Assembly (NCBI RefSeq): GCF_030068605.1
Contig: NZ_JASJOU010000005.1
Span: 496,001 to 560,000 of the forward strand
Source of the DNA: Xanthocytophaga agilis
GTDB taxonomy: Bacteria > Bacteroidota > Bacteroidia > Cytophagales > 172606-1
Reading direction: 5' to 3'
Length of the DNA stretch: 64,000 nt
In this document: one piece after another, positions 1-8,192 of the stretch
Layout of the letters: each line of letters opens with the position of its first letter
Numbering within the stretch: position 1 is the stretch's first letter
Notes under the pieces: generated by a model
The model's database searches: none
What the model was told of the DNA's origin: nothing
The model's input: the letters and a program-made list of their open reading frames with translations, nothing else
Program-made: the position numbers and the translations under genes

Positions 1-1057
1 AGTTCATTATCTGCCTGTTTCCTATGATAATCATATGGGCTTTTTTGACAGAATCTGGTCTTTTCTTTCTTTTATGTTCCAAGCCTATAAACTAACCCGA
101 AAGATTAAGAATATTGATTCCTGTTATGTATCGTCTACACCATTAACTGTAGGTATTACAGCACTTCTGCTGAAATGGCAGAGAAATATTCCATATCATT
201 TTGAGGTACGTGACTTGTGGCCTCTAGCCCCTATTCAGCTAGGCATAATCAAAAATCGCTGGTTACAAAAGTTTCTATCCCGGCTTGAGCAAAGGATCTA
301 TGAAGAAGCAACATCTATTATTGCTCTTTCTCCTGGAATAGCCTCACATATTCAGCAATGTGTCCCCTACAAAACGATTCATCTGCTACCTAACATATCA
401 GATTGTGACTTCTTTCAAAAAGAAGCCAAGAAAACATATTTGACAGATAAATACGATACTACCCATAAGTTTGTAGTTACCTATTTTGGTGCTATTGGGC
501 AAGTGAATAATCTACAAAGCCTGATTGAGGTTGCCAAAACAGCGCAGGAAGCCAATAACCAGGCATTACGTTTTCTGATTGTAGGGCGTGGAAATCAATT
601 AGCAGAAGTACAGAAACTGGCAAAACAGTATCAATTAACAAATATCCTGTTTATCCCTCATGTTAGTAAGTATCAGTTGCGTGAAATTATCAATATAACA
701 GATGCAGTTTATGTATCTTTTGCTTCTTACCCTGTACTGGAGACCAGTAGCCCTAATAAGTTTTTTGATACCCTAGCCTCCGGAAAATTATGCATTACCA
801 ATACATCCGGCTGGATAGCTCAACTGATTGAAGAATACGAATGTGGATTTTACGTAAATCCTACTAAACCAGAAGAACTGCTGACCAAGATTTCATACTA
901 TATGGCAGATCCAGAGGTATTGGAACAAGCCCAGTATAATGCCCGTCGTCTGGCAGAAACTCAGTTTTCCAGAGAACACCTGACAAGGAAATTTGTACAA
1001 ATACTTGATCCAAGTCTGGCAACCCATACCCGAGTAAAACACGTTGTCACAGTTTAG
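1..1057 (+). CDS. GT4-family glycosyltransferase, 5'-truncated by window edge
   Basis: Sugar transferase of the GT-B fold (WbuB/WcaI-like GT4 group), probably cytoplasmic and acting on surface polysaccharide. The frame is open back to base 2, and the residues before the first in-window Met (VHYLPVSYDNH) continue the family pattern, so that Met is internal and the true start lies upstream. The N-terminal half has the STPLTVGI and FEVRDLWPLAP segments typical of the group. The C-terminal nucleotide-sugar domain begins near VVTYFGAIG and carries the conserved E-x-x-PNKFFDTLASGK stretch. It is followed after about 110 bp by an unrelated ABC protein. The acceptor and donor sugars cannot be read from sequence. 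Confidence 0.85.
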   Translation, partial: VHYLPVSYDNHMGFFDRIWSFLSFMFQAYKLTRKIKNIDSCYVSSTPLTVGITALLLKWQRNIPYHFEVRDLWPLAPIQLGIIKNRWLQKFLSRLEQRIYEEATSIIALSPGIASHIQQCVPYKTIHLLPNISDCDFFQKEAKKTYLTDKYDTTHKFVVTYFGAIGQVNNLQSLIEVAKTAQEANNQALRFLIVGRGNQLAEVQKLAKQYQLTNILFIPHVSKYQLREIINITDAVYVSFASYPVLETSSPNKFFDTLASGKLCITNTSGWIAQLIEEYECGFYVNPTKPEELLTKISYYMADPEVLEQAQYNARRLAETQFSREHLTRKFVQILDPSLATHTRVKHVVTV

Positions 1058-1165
1058 TCGTCGATCTTATAATCCTCTACCCGGATCTCTTCTAAAAACA
1101 AGAAGAGAATACAGCTTATGCTGCTATAAAATCAATCTGAATCCTTCTATTTAAATTTTAGTCGC

Positions 1166-2632
1166 TTGCAACCATTTATTACTATTCAGAACGTTTCTGT
1201 CCGAAAATTTGAAAAAATTATCTTTCAACACTTTAACTGGAATCTTCACGAAGGTCAGCACTGGGCTATTATTGGGCCCAACGGATCAGGAAAAAGTACA
1301 TTGTTAGAGGCCTTGGCAGGTAAAATACCATTCATGGGAGGGGCAGCAACCTATCACTTTCTAAAGGATAATGAATGGATAGCTGATTCATTGGAACTGG
1401 TCACTAAAGATTATTCTGGTAATCGTATACTTCAGTCTGCAGCACAATATTATCAACAACGCTTCTATGCCTACGACTCCGAGCATTCTCCTACTGTATG
1501 GGAATTTCTCACAGACCAGATGAAACCTATTGGTACTATTGACGATGCATCTGTAAATCTGGGACTTCCCAAGTATACAGATGATGAAATAAATCAGGCT
1601 GCTGATATACTCAAAATCAGTCATCTGTTATCACGAAAACTGATGACGCTTTCCAATGGTGAAACAAGACGTGTCTTATTAACCCGATCATTCTTAAAAC
1701 AACCTAAGGCCATATTACTTGACATGCCTTTTGTTGGACTGGATGTTGCATCTCGTCAAATTCTTCACACTGTACTAAACCATCTTGCAGAAGCTGGTAC
1801 AACAATTATTATTACTACTACCTCTGATGAGATACCAACCTGTATTACAAATACTCTAACTCTGTCAGCCATAGAAGGTCAGGAAACACCATCTATACAG
1901 GCTAATGCACGTATTCATGCACTGTCCCAGCAAACAGATACCAATTTTGAGTATGCTGTTAAAATGCGGAATGTCACAATATCTTACAATGATAAAAAAG
2001 TATTATATAATATTAATTGGGAAGTAAAACGAGGTGAACGCTGGGCAGTATTAGGGCCTAATGGGTCTGGAAAATCGACACTTCTGAGTTTGATTAATGC
2101 TGATAATCCTCAGGGATATGCCAACGATATTTTTCTTTTTGATCGAAAACGAGGTACTGGAGAAAGTATATGGGATATTAAATCACGTATCGGATTTGTC
2201 TCTCCAGAACTTCATTTGTATTTCCCCAAGCAAACCAAAGTATATACTACCATCATATCAGGCCTTTTTAACACAGATGGATTGTATCGTACACCCACGC
2301 CAGAACAACAGGCATTGGTAGATGACTATATGCATTTACTGAATATTAGTCATCTTTCACAAAAGAAGCTGGAAGAAATCTCAACAGGTGAACAACGTGA
2401 AGTGTTATTGGCAAGAGCTCTGGTGAGAAATCCACCTCTGCTTATTCTTGATGAACCATGTCAGAGTCTGGATACAAGCAGAATGAAACAGTTTCGTGAT
2501 TTGGTTAACGAGATTTGTCTTCGTCTTAACAAAACATTATTATATGTAACTCATTATGATGAAGAAATTCCATCCTGCGTTACTCAGATTTTATCTCTTA
2601 ATGCTGGACACGCTACTATTACTTCCAGATAA
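1166..2632 (+). CDS. Tandem ABC ATPase (ModF/PhrA-like), first domain degenerate
   Basis: Soluble protein of 488 residues with two ABC nucleotide-binding domains and no membrane segments. It resembles ModF/photorepair-type ATPases, whose roles are poorly known. Domain 1: Walker A GPNGSGKST at 37-45, signature LSNGETRR near 162-169, and Walker B AILLDMP, in which the usual catalytic Glu is Met187; its H-loop position reads TTTSDE, without His. Domain 2: Walker A GPNGSGKST, signature STGEQRE, Walker B LLILDEP, and H-loop VTHYDEE, so it looks fully active. The start is TTG: an in-frame stop lies at 1127-1129 and no ATG intervenes. It is probably monocistronic, ending at a hairpin. Confidence 0.85.
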   Translation: MQPFITIQNVSVRKFEKIIFQHFNWNLHEGQHWAIIGPNGSGKSTLLEALAGKIPFMGGAATYHFLKDNEWIADSLELVTKDYSGNRILQSAAQYYQQRFYAYDSEHSPTVWEFLTDQMKPIGTIDDASVNLGLPKYTDDEINQAADILKISHLLSRKLMTLSNGETRRVLLTRSFLKQPKAILLDMPFVGLDVASRQILHTVLNHLAEAGTTIIITTTSDEIPTCITNTLTLSAIEGQETPSIQANARIHALSQQTDTNFEYAVKMRNVTISYNDKKVLYNINWEVKRGERWAVLGPNGSGKSTLLSLINADNPQGYANDIFLFDRKRGTGESIWDIKSRIGFVSPELHLYFPKQTKVYTTIISGLFNTDGLYRTPTPEQQALVDDYMHLLNISHLSQKKLEEISTGEQREVLLARALVRNPPLLILDEPCQSLDTSRMKQFRDLVNEICLRLNKTLLYVTHYDEEIPSCVTQILSLNAGHATITSR

Positions 2633-2636
2633 AAAC

Positions 2637-2659
2637 AAACCCGGCTTGTAACCGGGTTT
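2637..2659. terminator. Bidirectional hairpin terminator
   Basis: Perfect 8-bp stem AAACCCGG/CCGGGTTT with a 7-nt loop, between the convergent ABC ATPase and the small membrane protein gene. T-rich sequence follows on both strands (GTTTTTAT on minus, TTTAATTC on plus). Confidence 0.75.
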
Positions 2660-2669
2660 AATTCAATTT

Positions 2670-3113
2670 TCAGAAAAATTCCAATACTTTTTCTCCAAGC
2701 TTATCAATAACCAAAGTCAGGATTACGCCCCAAACTAAAGCACTGAAAAACATATATAAAAAAATCCGAAATTTAGACTCTCCAAACGAAGAAGCGACTA
2801 TTGTTCCCCCAATAGGGGTCAAGATCAATGGAGTTAAAAAAGCAACCCCCAACATCCCATATTTACGCCATACTTTTACCAATCTCCGATTACGAGGTGT
2901 AAATAAAAGCCGTTTTTTATAAAAACGACTCAACAAAGTATGTTTGAGTTTATGTCCCAGCAATGTAAACAGGATAACACTCACCATCATCCCTGTTACT
3001 GTAAGCAGGTATGTTTCTGTCCAGTGCAGCCCCAAAGCAACTCCACTTAATGGTCCTCCTATAAACTTAAACATACTTGCAAGAATGACGCTAATATATT
3101 TCGCAATCCGCAT
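2670..3113 (-). CDS. Small multidrug-export-like (VTT/DedA-type) membrane protein
   Basis: Inner-membrane protein of 147 residues with about four hydrophobic helices (near 5-25, 30-52, 92-115 and 122-143) separated by a basic loop KKRLLFTPRNRRLVKVWRKYG. The FLTPLILTPIGGTIVASSFG segment resembles the re-entrant proline/glycine region of the small multidrug-export (PF06695-like) and DedA/VTT families. Transport activity is not established for such short homologues, so the product name is tentative. It lies 71 bp downstream of dapB on the same strand, where many Bacteroidota carry lepB, and is probably co-transcribed with dapB. Confidence 0.6.
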   Translation of the reverse strand: MRIAKYISVILASMFKFIGGPLSGVALGLHWTETYLLTVTGMMVSVILFTLLGHKLKHTLLSRFYKKRLLFTPRNRRLVKVWRKYGMLGVAFLTPLILTPIGGTIVASSFGESKFRIFLYMFFSALVWGVILTLVIDKLGEKVLEFF

Positions 3114-3184
3114 AGAGTTCTATAGATTATACATCCATCAATCTTTCTGAGTATAACTGATCAATGTGAGAGCTTTGATAGCCA

Positions 3185-3901
3185 TTAAAATTCCAGCATA
3201 TCATCCATACCAAAAACCCCATGCTTTCCAATAATCCATTCCGCTGCCAATACCGCTCCTGATGCAAACCCTTCCCGATTATGTGCAGTATGCTTGATTT
3301 CAATATCATCAACCTGAGAAGTATAACGAATCACATGAGTACCAGGTACATTTGGAATCCTGTGAGAAATAATGGGTAATTCTGATGCATTTTTTCCACC
3401 ATGGTTTACCCAGTTATTTTTTCGTACAACTTCATCCAGAATATCTCCCGCCAAGGTAAGCGCTGTTCCACTAGGTGCATCTTTCTTCTCTGTATGATGA
3501 GTTTCTTCCATAACTACATCATAATCGGGATAGCGATTCATTAGCTTTGCCAACACTTTATTTATGTGAAAAAATATATTCACACCCAGGCTATAATTAG
3601 ACGCATAAAAAAATGCGCCATTCTTCTGCATACAATGTGTTTCTACTTCTGACCGTTTATCAAGCCAGCCTGTAGTACCTGATACTACAGGAATATGATG
3701 GTCAAAACAAAAATACAAATTAGAAATAACAGCACCAGGTTCGCTGAATTCAATAGCAACATCGATCTCTTTAGGATCTATCTGATTCAATTCATGGATA
3801 TTGTCAGCACTGATTTTATGTTTAATCTGGTGACCACGTGATAAGGCAATCTGTTCAATCATTTTGCCCATTTTACCGTAACCAAGAATAAGGATATTCA
3901 T
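3185..3901 (-). CDS. dapB: 4-hydroxy-tetrahydrodipicolinate reductase
   Basis: Cytoplasmic enzyme of lysine and diaminopimelate synthesis that reduces hydroxytetrahydrodipicolinate with NAD(P)H. The 238 residues include the nucleotide-binding GYGKMG at 7-12, the SGTTGW segment, and the catalytic/substrate motif HHTEKKDAPSGTA, whose Lys binds the substrate. Length is normal for Bacteroidota DapB. The ATG start is directly before the Rossmann strand. A perfect TAnnTTTG promoter lies 49 bp upstream. Gene order parA-parB-DUF5683-dapB is the conserved Bacteroidota arrangement. Confidence 0.95.
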   Translation of the reverse strand: MNILILGYGKMGKMIEQIALSRGHQIKHKISADNIHELNQIDPKEIDVAIEFSEPGAVISNLYFCFDHHIPVVSGTTGWLDKRSEVETHCMQKNGAFFYASNYSLGVNIFFHINKVLAKLMNRYPDYDVVMEETHHTEKKDAPSGTALTLAGDILDEVVRKNNWVNHGGKNASELPIISHRIPNVPGTHVIRYTSQVDDIEIKHTAHNREGFASGAVLAAEWIIGKHGVFGMDDMLEF

Positions 3902-3949
3902 GAAAAATGCGGTTAGAATGAAAAAAGGTATTGGAAATCAACTAAGGCA

Positions 3950-3957
3950 CAAAAATA
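3950..3957 (-). promoter_or_regulatory. Promoter -7 element for dapB
   Basis: On the minus strand this reads TATTTTTG, a perfect match to the Bacteroidota TAnnTTTG element, 49 bp upstream of the dapB ATG. No clear TTTG -33 box is seen. Confidence 0.5.
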
Positions 3958-4041
3958 ACATCTTTCTGTTTCGAATGATGTTTTGCCAGCGAAATATCCG
4001 GAGTTTACAAATGTAGGGATTACAGAACTATGCTATGATTT

Positions 4042-4689
4042 TTACCAGCGTAAACGAAAGCCCAAACCAGCATAGTTATTTTCAATAATTGGTTCAAAAC
4101 GTAGGCTAATGCTATGATTATTCCAGTCAAATCCTTTCAGGTGAGCATCCACATTGGCATCTATGATCTGTAATGCATAGAATGCAGCAGCAGACAAAAT
4201 GCTGAGTTCAAGATATCTGCGAAAAAGGTCTTTATTTCGTTTCAGCACAGTTACATCATTCAGTCTTTCTAATTGCTGAGCTGAGAGTTCCGGATAAAAT
4301 TTAGCTAAAATGAATGGTCCATCGTTACTGCCTCCGTTATACTTGGCAGTCCACGCCTGTAAAAAATTCTGGTAGGTACGATTGTTATCATAAATGAAAT
4401 AACCAATAATCCCAAAACCAATATATACTAAAGGCACCTTCCAGTATTTCTTATTATAAATCTGTCCGGCACTAGGCAATATAGCGGCCAACATTGTAGC
4501 ACGACGAGGAGAATGAGGATTAACACCTTCAATTAGCAAGGTATCCTTGGCAGCATTAACCACACGAGCCTTTTCAGGGCCAACTTTGGTAGTATCTGTC
4601 TGGCCTATAGCAGTAAAGGTACCTAATAGACATAACACAAATACTACAAAAAATTTGAATACTATTTTCAGTTCTATTTGATCAATCAT
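4042..4689 (-). CDS. DUF5683 domain-containing membrane protein
   Basis: Protein of 215 residues of unknown function that recurrently lies between parB and dapB in Bacteroidota. An N-terminal hydrophobic segment (about 9-28, ending AIGQ) looks like a signal peptide or anchor. The conserved core RRATMLAAILPSAGQIYNKKYWKVPLVYIGFG has the small-residue, Gly-rich membrane hairpin typical of the family, followed by a charged region and a second hydrophobic segment LSILSAAAFYALQII. The C-terminus SLRFEPIIENNYAGLGFRLRW is beta-rich and ends in aromatic-basic residues, as outer-membrane-associated proteins often do. The location is inferred. Confidence 0.8.
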   Translation of the reverse strand: MIDQIELKIVFKFFVVFVLCLLGTFTAIGQTDTTKVGPEKARVVNAAKDTLLIEGVNPHSPRRATMLAAILPSAGQIYNKKYWKVPLVYIGFGIIGYFIYDNNRTYQNFLQAWTAKYNGGSNDGPFILAKFYPELSAQQLERLNDVTVLKRNKDLFRRYLELSILSAAAFYALQIIDANVDAHLKGFDWNNHSISLRFEPIIENNYAGLGFRLRW

Positions 4690-4750
4690 ACATGTGATAT
4701 TACAACATTCTGCTTAGCAGTAATAAACCTTGGAGCAATAGAGACTAAAA

Positions 4751-4787
4751 TGATAAACCCGCAAGAAATTGCTTTGCGGGTTTATCA
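4751..4787 (-). terminator. Terminator after parB
   Basis: Perfect 14-bp stem (4751-4764 with 4774-4787) and a 9-nt loop, followed on minus by CATTTTAG. It separates parB from the DUF5683 gene, so the latter probably has its own promoter or depends on read-through. Confidence 0.7.
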
Positions 4788-4832
4788 TTTTATCAAAAAT
4801 CAGGCCAGCATACAGTTGGTTCAAATATACTA

Positions 4833-5765
4833 TTAACTTAATGACAATATTTCCAGAATACGGTTCAGATCATCTTCTGATACAAAAGGAATCCGGATTT
4901 CACCCTGATTTTTATCATTGCTCTTCAGAGTCACTTTTGTACTTAAAAAAGAAGATAGTTTATACTGCAGTTGTGTGTATTCCATTCGGAGAGGCTTCCG
5001 TTCCTTTTTCTTTTTTTGTCCGGATTCTTCTGCGAGATTACGAACCATATTTTCAACAGCACGCACAGATAAATCTTCTTCAATGATCTTATGAAATATA
5101 GCTAATTGAGCCTCAATATTCTCAACATTAATAATGGCACGGGCATGTCCCATTGAAAGTCGGTTATCACGTAATGCTGCCTGAATATCAGGTGGTAATT
5201 TCAACAAGCGCAGATAGTTATTTACAGTAGCACGATTTTTACCAACTCTTTCTCCCAATTCTTCCTGTTTCAGACTACATTCAGAAATCAGGCGCTGATA
5301 ACTTAAAGCAATCTCCATTGCATTCAGGTTCTCACGCTGAATATTCTCAATCAATGCCATTTCCAGCATCTGCTGGTCATTGGCAGTACGCACATAAGCA
5401 GGTATTTCCTTAAGACCAGCTAGCTTGGACGCCTGTAAACGTCTCTCACCTGAAATCAACTGGTAGTGATCTCTATCTAGTTGTCGAACAGTAATAGGCT
5501 GAATAATTCCCTGAACTCTGATAGATTCAGCCAGTTCATTCAACGCATCGCGATCAAACGAGGTACGTGGTTGAAACGGGTTGGTTTCTATAGTATCAAC
5601 ATCAATGTCAGAAACAGAATTTATAGATGGAACCTGAGTCAGTTCCGTTTCATTAAGGGGCTCAGTTTGCTGAAGTAAGGCTCCAAGGCCTCTACCCAAT
5701 GCATTTCTACGTTTCAAATTTTTAGCCGTCTCCATATTGTCTGTCTCTTTTATGTTTAATTCCAT
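4833..5765 (-). CDS. parB: Chromosome partitioning protein ParB
   Basis: DNA-binding CTPase-type clamp of the ParABS system, which loads at parS sites near the origin. Of 310 residues, the N-terminal NALGRGLGALL motif contacts ParA in this family. The ParB/Srx CTP-binding domain holds NPFQPRTSF and SGERRLQASKLAG (Gln stands where many homologues have Arg in GERRxRA). A helix-turn-helix domain follows (LGERVGKNRATVNNYLRLLKLP), then a C-terminal dimerisation region. Met11 (base 5735) is an alternative start that would begin METAKNLKRR. It is 97 bp downstream of parA and probably in the same operon. Confidence 0.95.
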   Translation of the reverse strand: MELNIKETDNMETAKNLKRRNALGRGLGALLQQTEPLNETELTQVPSINSVSDIDVDTIETNPFQPRTSFDRDALNELAESIRVQGIIQPITVRQLDRDHYQLISGERRLQASKLAGLKEIPAYVRTANDQQMLEMALIENIQRENLNAMEIALSYQRLISECSLKQEELGERVGKNRATVNNYLRLLKLPPDIQAALRDNRLSMGHARAIINVENIEAQLAIFHKIIEEDLSVRAVENMVRNLAEESGQKKKKERKPLRMEYTQLQYKLSSFLSTKVTLKSNDKNQGEIRIPFVSEDDLNRILEILSLS

Positions 5766-5798
5766 ATTTGATTGTCAGGATTATTTTATCTGGTTCTT

Positions 5799-5850
5799 TC
5801 TGTATACAAGCCTTATCCATTTCACACAACAAACGTAGGTCTGTATACAA
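5799..5850. repeat. 11-bp direct repeat between parA and parB
   Basis: TCTGTATACAA occurs at 5799-5809 and again at 5840-5850, each containing the palindrome GTATAC. The 41-bp spacing is close to four helical turns, which would suit an operator. No binding protein can be named. Confidence 0.5.
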
Positions 5851-5862
5851 TACAGGTCATTC

Positions 5863-6642
5863 TTATTCAGAATGAATCATTCCATTTTTAGCCAGTATCT
5901 CTCGTGCAAGATTCAGATAGCTGATAGCGCCTTTACTTTCCGCATCATGAGCAATAGCTGGTACACCAAAACTTGGAGACTCACTAAGACGAATATTTCG
6001 CGGAATAATTGTACTGAATACCATTTGCTGAAAATGCGCATTTACTTCATCTACTACCTGATTCGACAATCTCACCCTCAGATCATACATAGTCAGCAGA
6101 ATACCTTCTATTTCCAGACTGGTATTTAATCTTGATTGAATAATCTTGATTGTATTCAGCAGTTTTCCTAATCCTTCCAATGCGAAGTATTCACATTGCA
6201 CTGGGATAATGACAGAATCTGACGCAGTAAGACTGTTTATTGTGATCAGACCTAGGGAAGGAGAGCAGTCCAGGATAATAAAATCATAATCGTTTTTCAC
6301 ATCCCGTAATGACTCTTTCATCTTATCTTCCCGATTCTTCAGATTGATCATCTCCACTTCTGCCCCAACCAGATCAATGTGAGAGGGGAGAAGATCAAGG
6401 TATGATATATCCGTATGAATAATCACATCACGAGTGTTGATTCCTTCAACCATACACTCATAAATACTGAATTCTATTTCCTTTGGATTAAAACCCAGAC
6501 CAGAGGTAGAGTTAGCTTGAGGATCAGCATCTACAATTAATGTCTTGTATTCCAATGCAGCCATACTGGCAGCAAGATTAATAGCGGTAGTTGTCTTCCC
6601 TACGCCGCCTTTTTGATTGGCAATGGCTATGATTTTACCCAT
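5863..6642 (-). CDS. parA: Chromosome partitioning ATPase ParA/Soj
   Basis: Deviant Walker ATPase of 259 residues that positions ParB-parS complexes. The N-terminus MGKIIAIANQKGGVGKTTTA holds the deviant Walker A with the signature Lys at 11 and the P-loop Lys at 16. Walker A' DADPQANSTSGLG and Walker B FIILDCSPSLG follow. Chromosomal size and the absence of an N-terminal HTH fit the Soj class. It is the first gene of parA-parB. The 525-bp upstream region holds a TAnnTTTG element and tandem GTTTCAC half-sites like half of parS. Confidence 0.96.
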   Translation of the reverse strand: MGKIIAIANQKGGVGKTTTAINLAASMAALEYKTLIVDADPQANSTSGLGFNPKEIEFSIYECMVEGINTRDVIIHTDISYLDLLPSHIDLVGAEVEMINLKNREDKMKESLRDVKNDYDFIILDCSPSLGLITINSLTASDSVIIPVQCEYFALEGLGKLLNTIKIIQSRLNTSLEIEGILLTMYDLRVRLSNQVVDEVNAHFQQMVFSTIIPRNIRLSESPSFGVPAIAHDAESKGAISYLNLAREILAKNGMIHSE

Positions 6643-6965
6643 ATATATGATTTGGCTTACTTACAGGCTTTGAATTATAACATAGTAACCTACTGAAGAT
6701 CAAATAACATCAGTATCTCATGTTGTTTTTACAAAAAAAATGTTACTTTTTTAAAAAGTTAATACAAATCTTACTTTTTCTTACCTGTAAAAACCTTTTA
6801 CTTGGCTTACAAAACGACTGAAAATTAACCATTTAGCTTTAACTCAAAGATTATTGACCACTTTTTTCCGAATTTTATTACGGTTATCACACACGTACTA
6901 AAACGCTCTCCTATTTGTTTTTTTCTCTAGAGTTCTATGTGATATTTGTTATGTGATCATCTTTA

Positions 6966-6973
6966 CAAAGATA
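6966..6973 (-). promoter_or_regulatory. Possible parA promoter -7 element
   Basis: The minus strand reads TATCTTTG, a perfect TAnnTTTG match, about 320 bp upstream of the parA ATG. If used, the leader would be long. It lies directly beside the GTTTCAC repeats, which would allow ParB autoregulation. Confidence 0.35.
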
Positions 6974-6976
6974 GAT

Positions 6977-6993
6977 GTTTCACACGTTTCACG
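6977..6993. repeat. Tandem GTTTCAC half-sites (parS-like)
   Basis: GTTTCAC occurs at 6977-6983 and 6986-6992, the second inside CGTTTCACGGAAA. The known bacterial parS consensus is TGTTTCACGTGAAACA. Here the left half is present twice in the same orientation, but the right half is degenerate. It may be a relic or a low-affinity ParB site near parA. Confidence 0.4.
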
Positions 6994-7049
6994 GAAATTA
7001 AATTTTATTCATTTAAGAGAAAATATCCCCAAGTTTTCAATCAGCTATC

Positions 7050-7086
7050 AAACAGCAGTATACTACTATACTGCTGTTTTTTTATT
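7050..7086 (+). terminator. Rho-independent terminator, plus strand
   Basis: Perfect 13-bp stem AAACAGCAGTATA/TATACTGCTGTTT (7050-7062 and 7067-7079) with a 4-nt loop, followed by a run of Ts on plus only. No annotated plus-strand gene precedes it, which is the main argument for a small RNA here. Confidence 0.7.
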
Positions 7087-7167
7087 TTTCAAGATAATTA
7101 AAGCAAATTAGAATACTATTGCAGATTCTTTCCTTATAAACTATTTATATAGAGGAGAAGTTCTTGC

Positions 7168-8187
7168 TCAAAAATAAAGAGGATGTGCTTTAAATCCTGT
7201 TACATGATTCCATTCTAAGGCAGGCGCTGGAATATGTACATTATTTAATAAAAAGAATAGACTTTTCAGGAAACGATTTTTTGTATGAATTTTGGTAAAA
7301 TTAATATCCAATGATAGATAATATTGCCTGTAAGGTATATATCCTGCTAACCTGCTCTGGGCATTATCTGCAGAAATCATATTCTGAGCACCATATCCTA
7401 AACTTATACATAACCAGTCAGGAAAGTTACTCTCTTGCTTTAACCATGGCTTTATATCAAATGCAAGCCAGTAGGTTTGACCATTATAGTCTTTTAGAGA
7501 CTGTTGAATTAGATTATCACCCAATATATGTGGACGTACCTTAGCTAATGAGGTAGGATAAAATGAGAACTTGGGATGTATACGTTCTTCATCCCAAAGC
7601 AATAATTGCCCTATGAGTAACCCTGAGCCAACAGTATTGGCCGTAAGATCGCCCCAGGATGCGCCATATGCTGCTGAAAAACCATCCAGCACCTCAATAG
7701 GAGTCTGAAAGATAACTCCCATTAAGCCACCCCACCAGATAGATTTACAACGTGGCATACCTGTCCACTGAAAAGCTTGGACGCCTATTCTACTTATATG
7801 ATAAGCTGTGTAGAAATGTCCTACCTTGTCAACCTGCTGCCATTCAGAGTTATCGTCAAAAAAATGAAAAGAACTACGTGGCTCATCTGCATACCAAAGG
7901 AAATTCAAACCTGTTAAAGTGGCAGCATAAACTGTACTTCCCCCGATCACCAAAGTTCGTAAACGTTGTTTGTTTACTGTGGAAAAAGAGAATGTAGAAT
8001 CAGAATGATTACTAGTTTGAGCAGAAGAGGAAAAAGCCAAACCAGCGAAAACCAGAGATACTAAAATGGTTCTCTGTATGTATTCTTTAAAACTATTCAG
8101 GAATTCTGACAAAATCGCATTGATAGAGGTGATTGTCAAAAGTATCAGCTTATAAAGGAAATTACAAGCGATACTCATTTCAATCAA
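7168..8187 (-). CDS. DUF2279 (YfiM-like) envelope protein
   Basis: Unknown-function envelope protein. The DUF2279 core is clear: DKVGHFYTAYHISRIG, then a Trp/Gly-rich segment WWGGLMGVIFQTPIEVLDGFSAAYGASWGDLTANTVG with conserved Asp residues. The first 38 residues look unlike a start, whereas TILVSLVFAGLAFSSSAQ is a signal peptide. The actual start may therefore be an in-frame TTG or CTG about 30 codons in (near 8115-8100). The C-terminal half is beta-rich (SLGYGAQNM, YYLSLDINFTKI), suggesting an outer-membrane barrel-like region. It lies 5 bp after a sensor kinase gene on the same strand, so the two are co-transcribed. Confidence 0.8.
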   Translation of the reverse strand: MIEMSIACNFLYKLILLTITSINAILSEFLNSFKEYIQRTILVSLVFAGLAFSSSAQTSNHSDSTFSFSTVNKQRLRTLVIGGSTVYAATLTGLNFLWYADEPRSSFHFFDDNSEWQQVDKVGHFYTAYHISRIGVQAFQWTGMPRCKSIWWGGLMGVIFQTPIEVLDGFSAAYGASWGDLTANTVGSGLLIGQLLLWDEERIHPKFSFYPTSLAKVRPHILGDNLIQQSLKDYNGQTYWLAFDIKPWLKQESNFPDWLCISLGYGAQNMISADNAQSRLAGYIPYRQYYLSLDINFTKIHTKNRFLKSLFFLLNNVHIPAPALEWNHVTGFKAHPLYF

Positions 8188-8192
8188 ATATT

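Larger units (their letters stand above)
6953..7086 (+). ncRNA. Candidate small RNA upstream of parA (plus strand)
   Basis: A plus-strand terminator at 7050-7086 follows no recognised plus-strand gene, because parA upstream points the other way. About 100-130 bp before it lies a near-consensus promoter, TTTG at 6914-6917 and GATATTTG at 6941-6948 (one mismatch to TAnnTTTG). Together these would give a transcript of roughly 130 nt. No coding frame with a good start is evident. The boundaries are inferred and no known RNA family was recognised. Confidence 0.3.
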
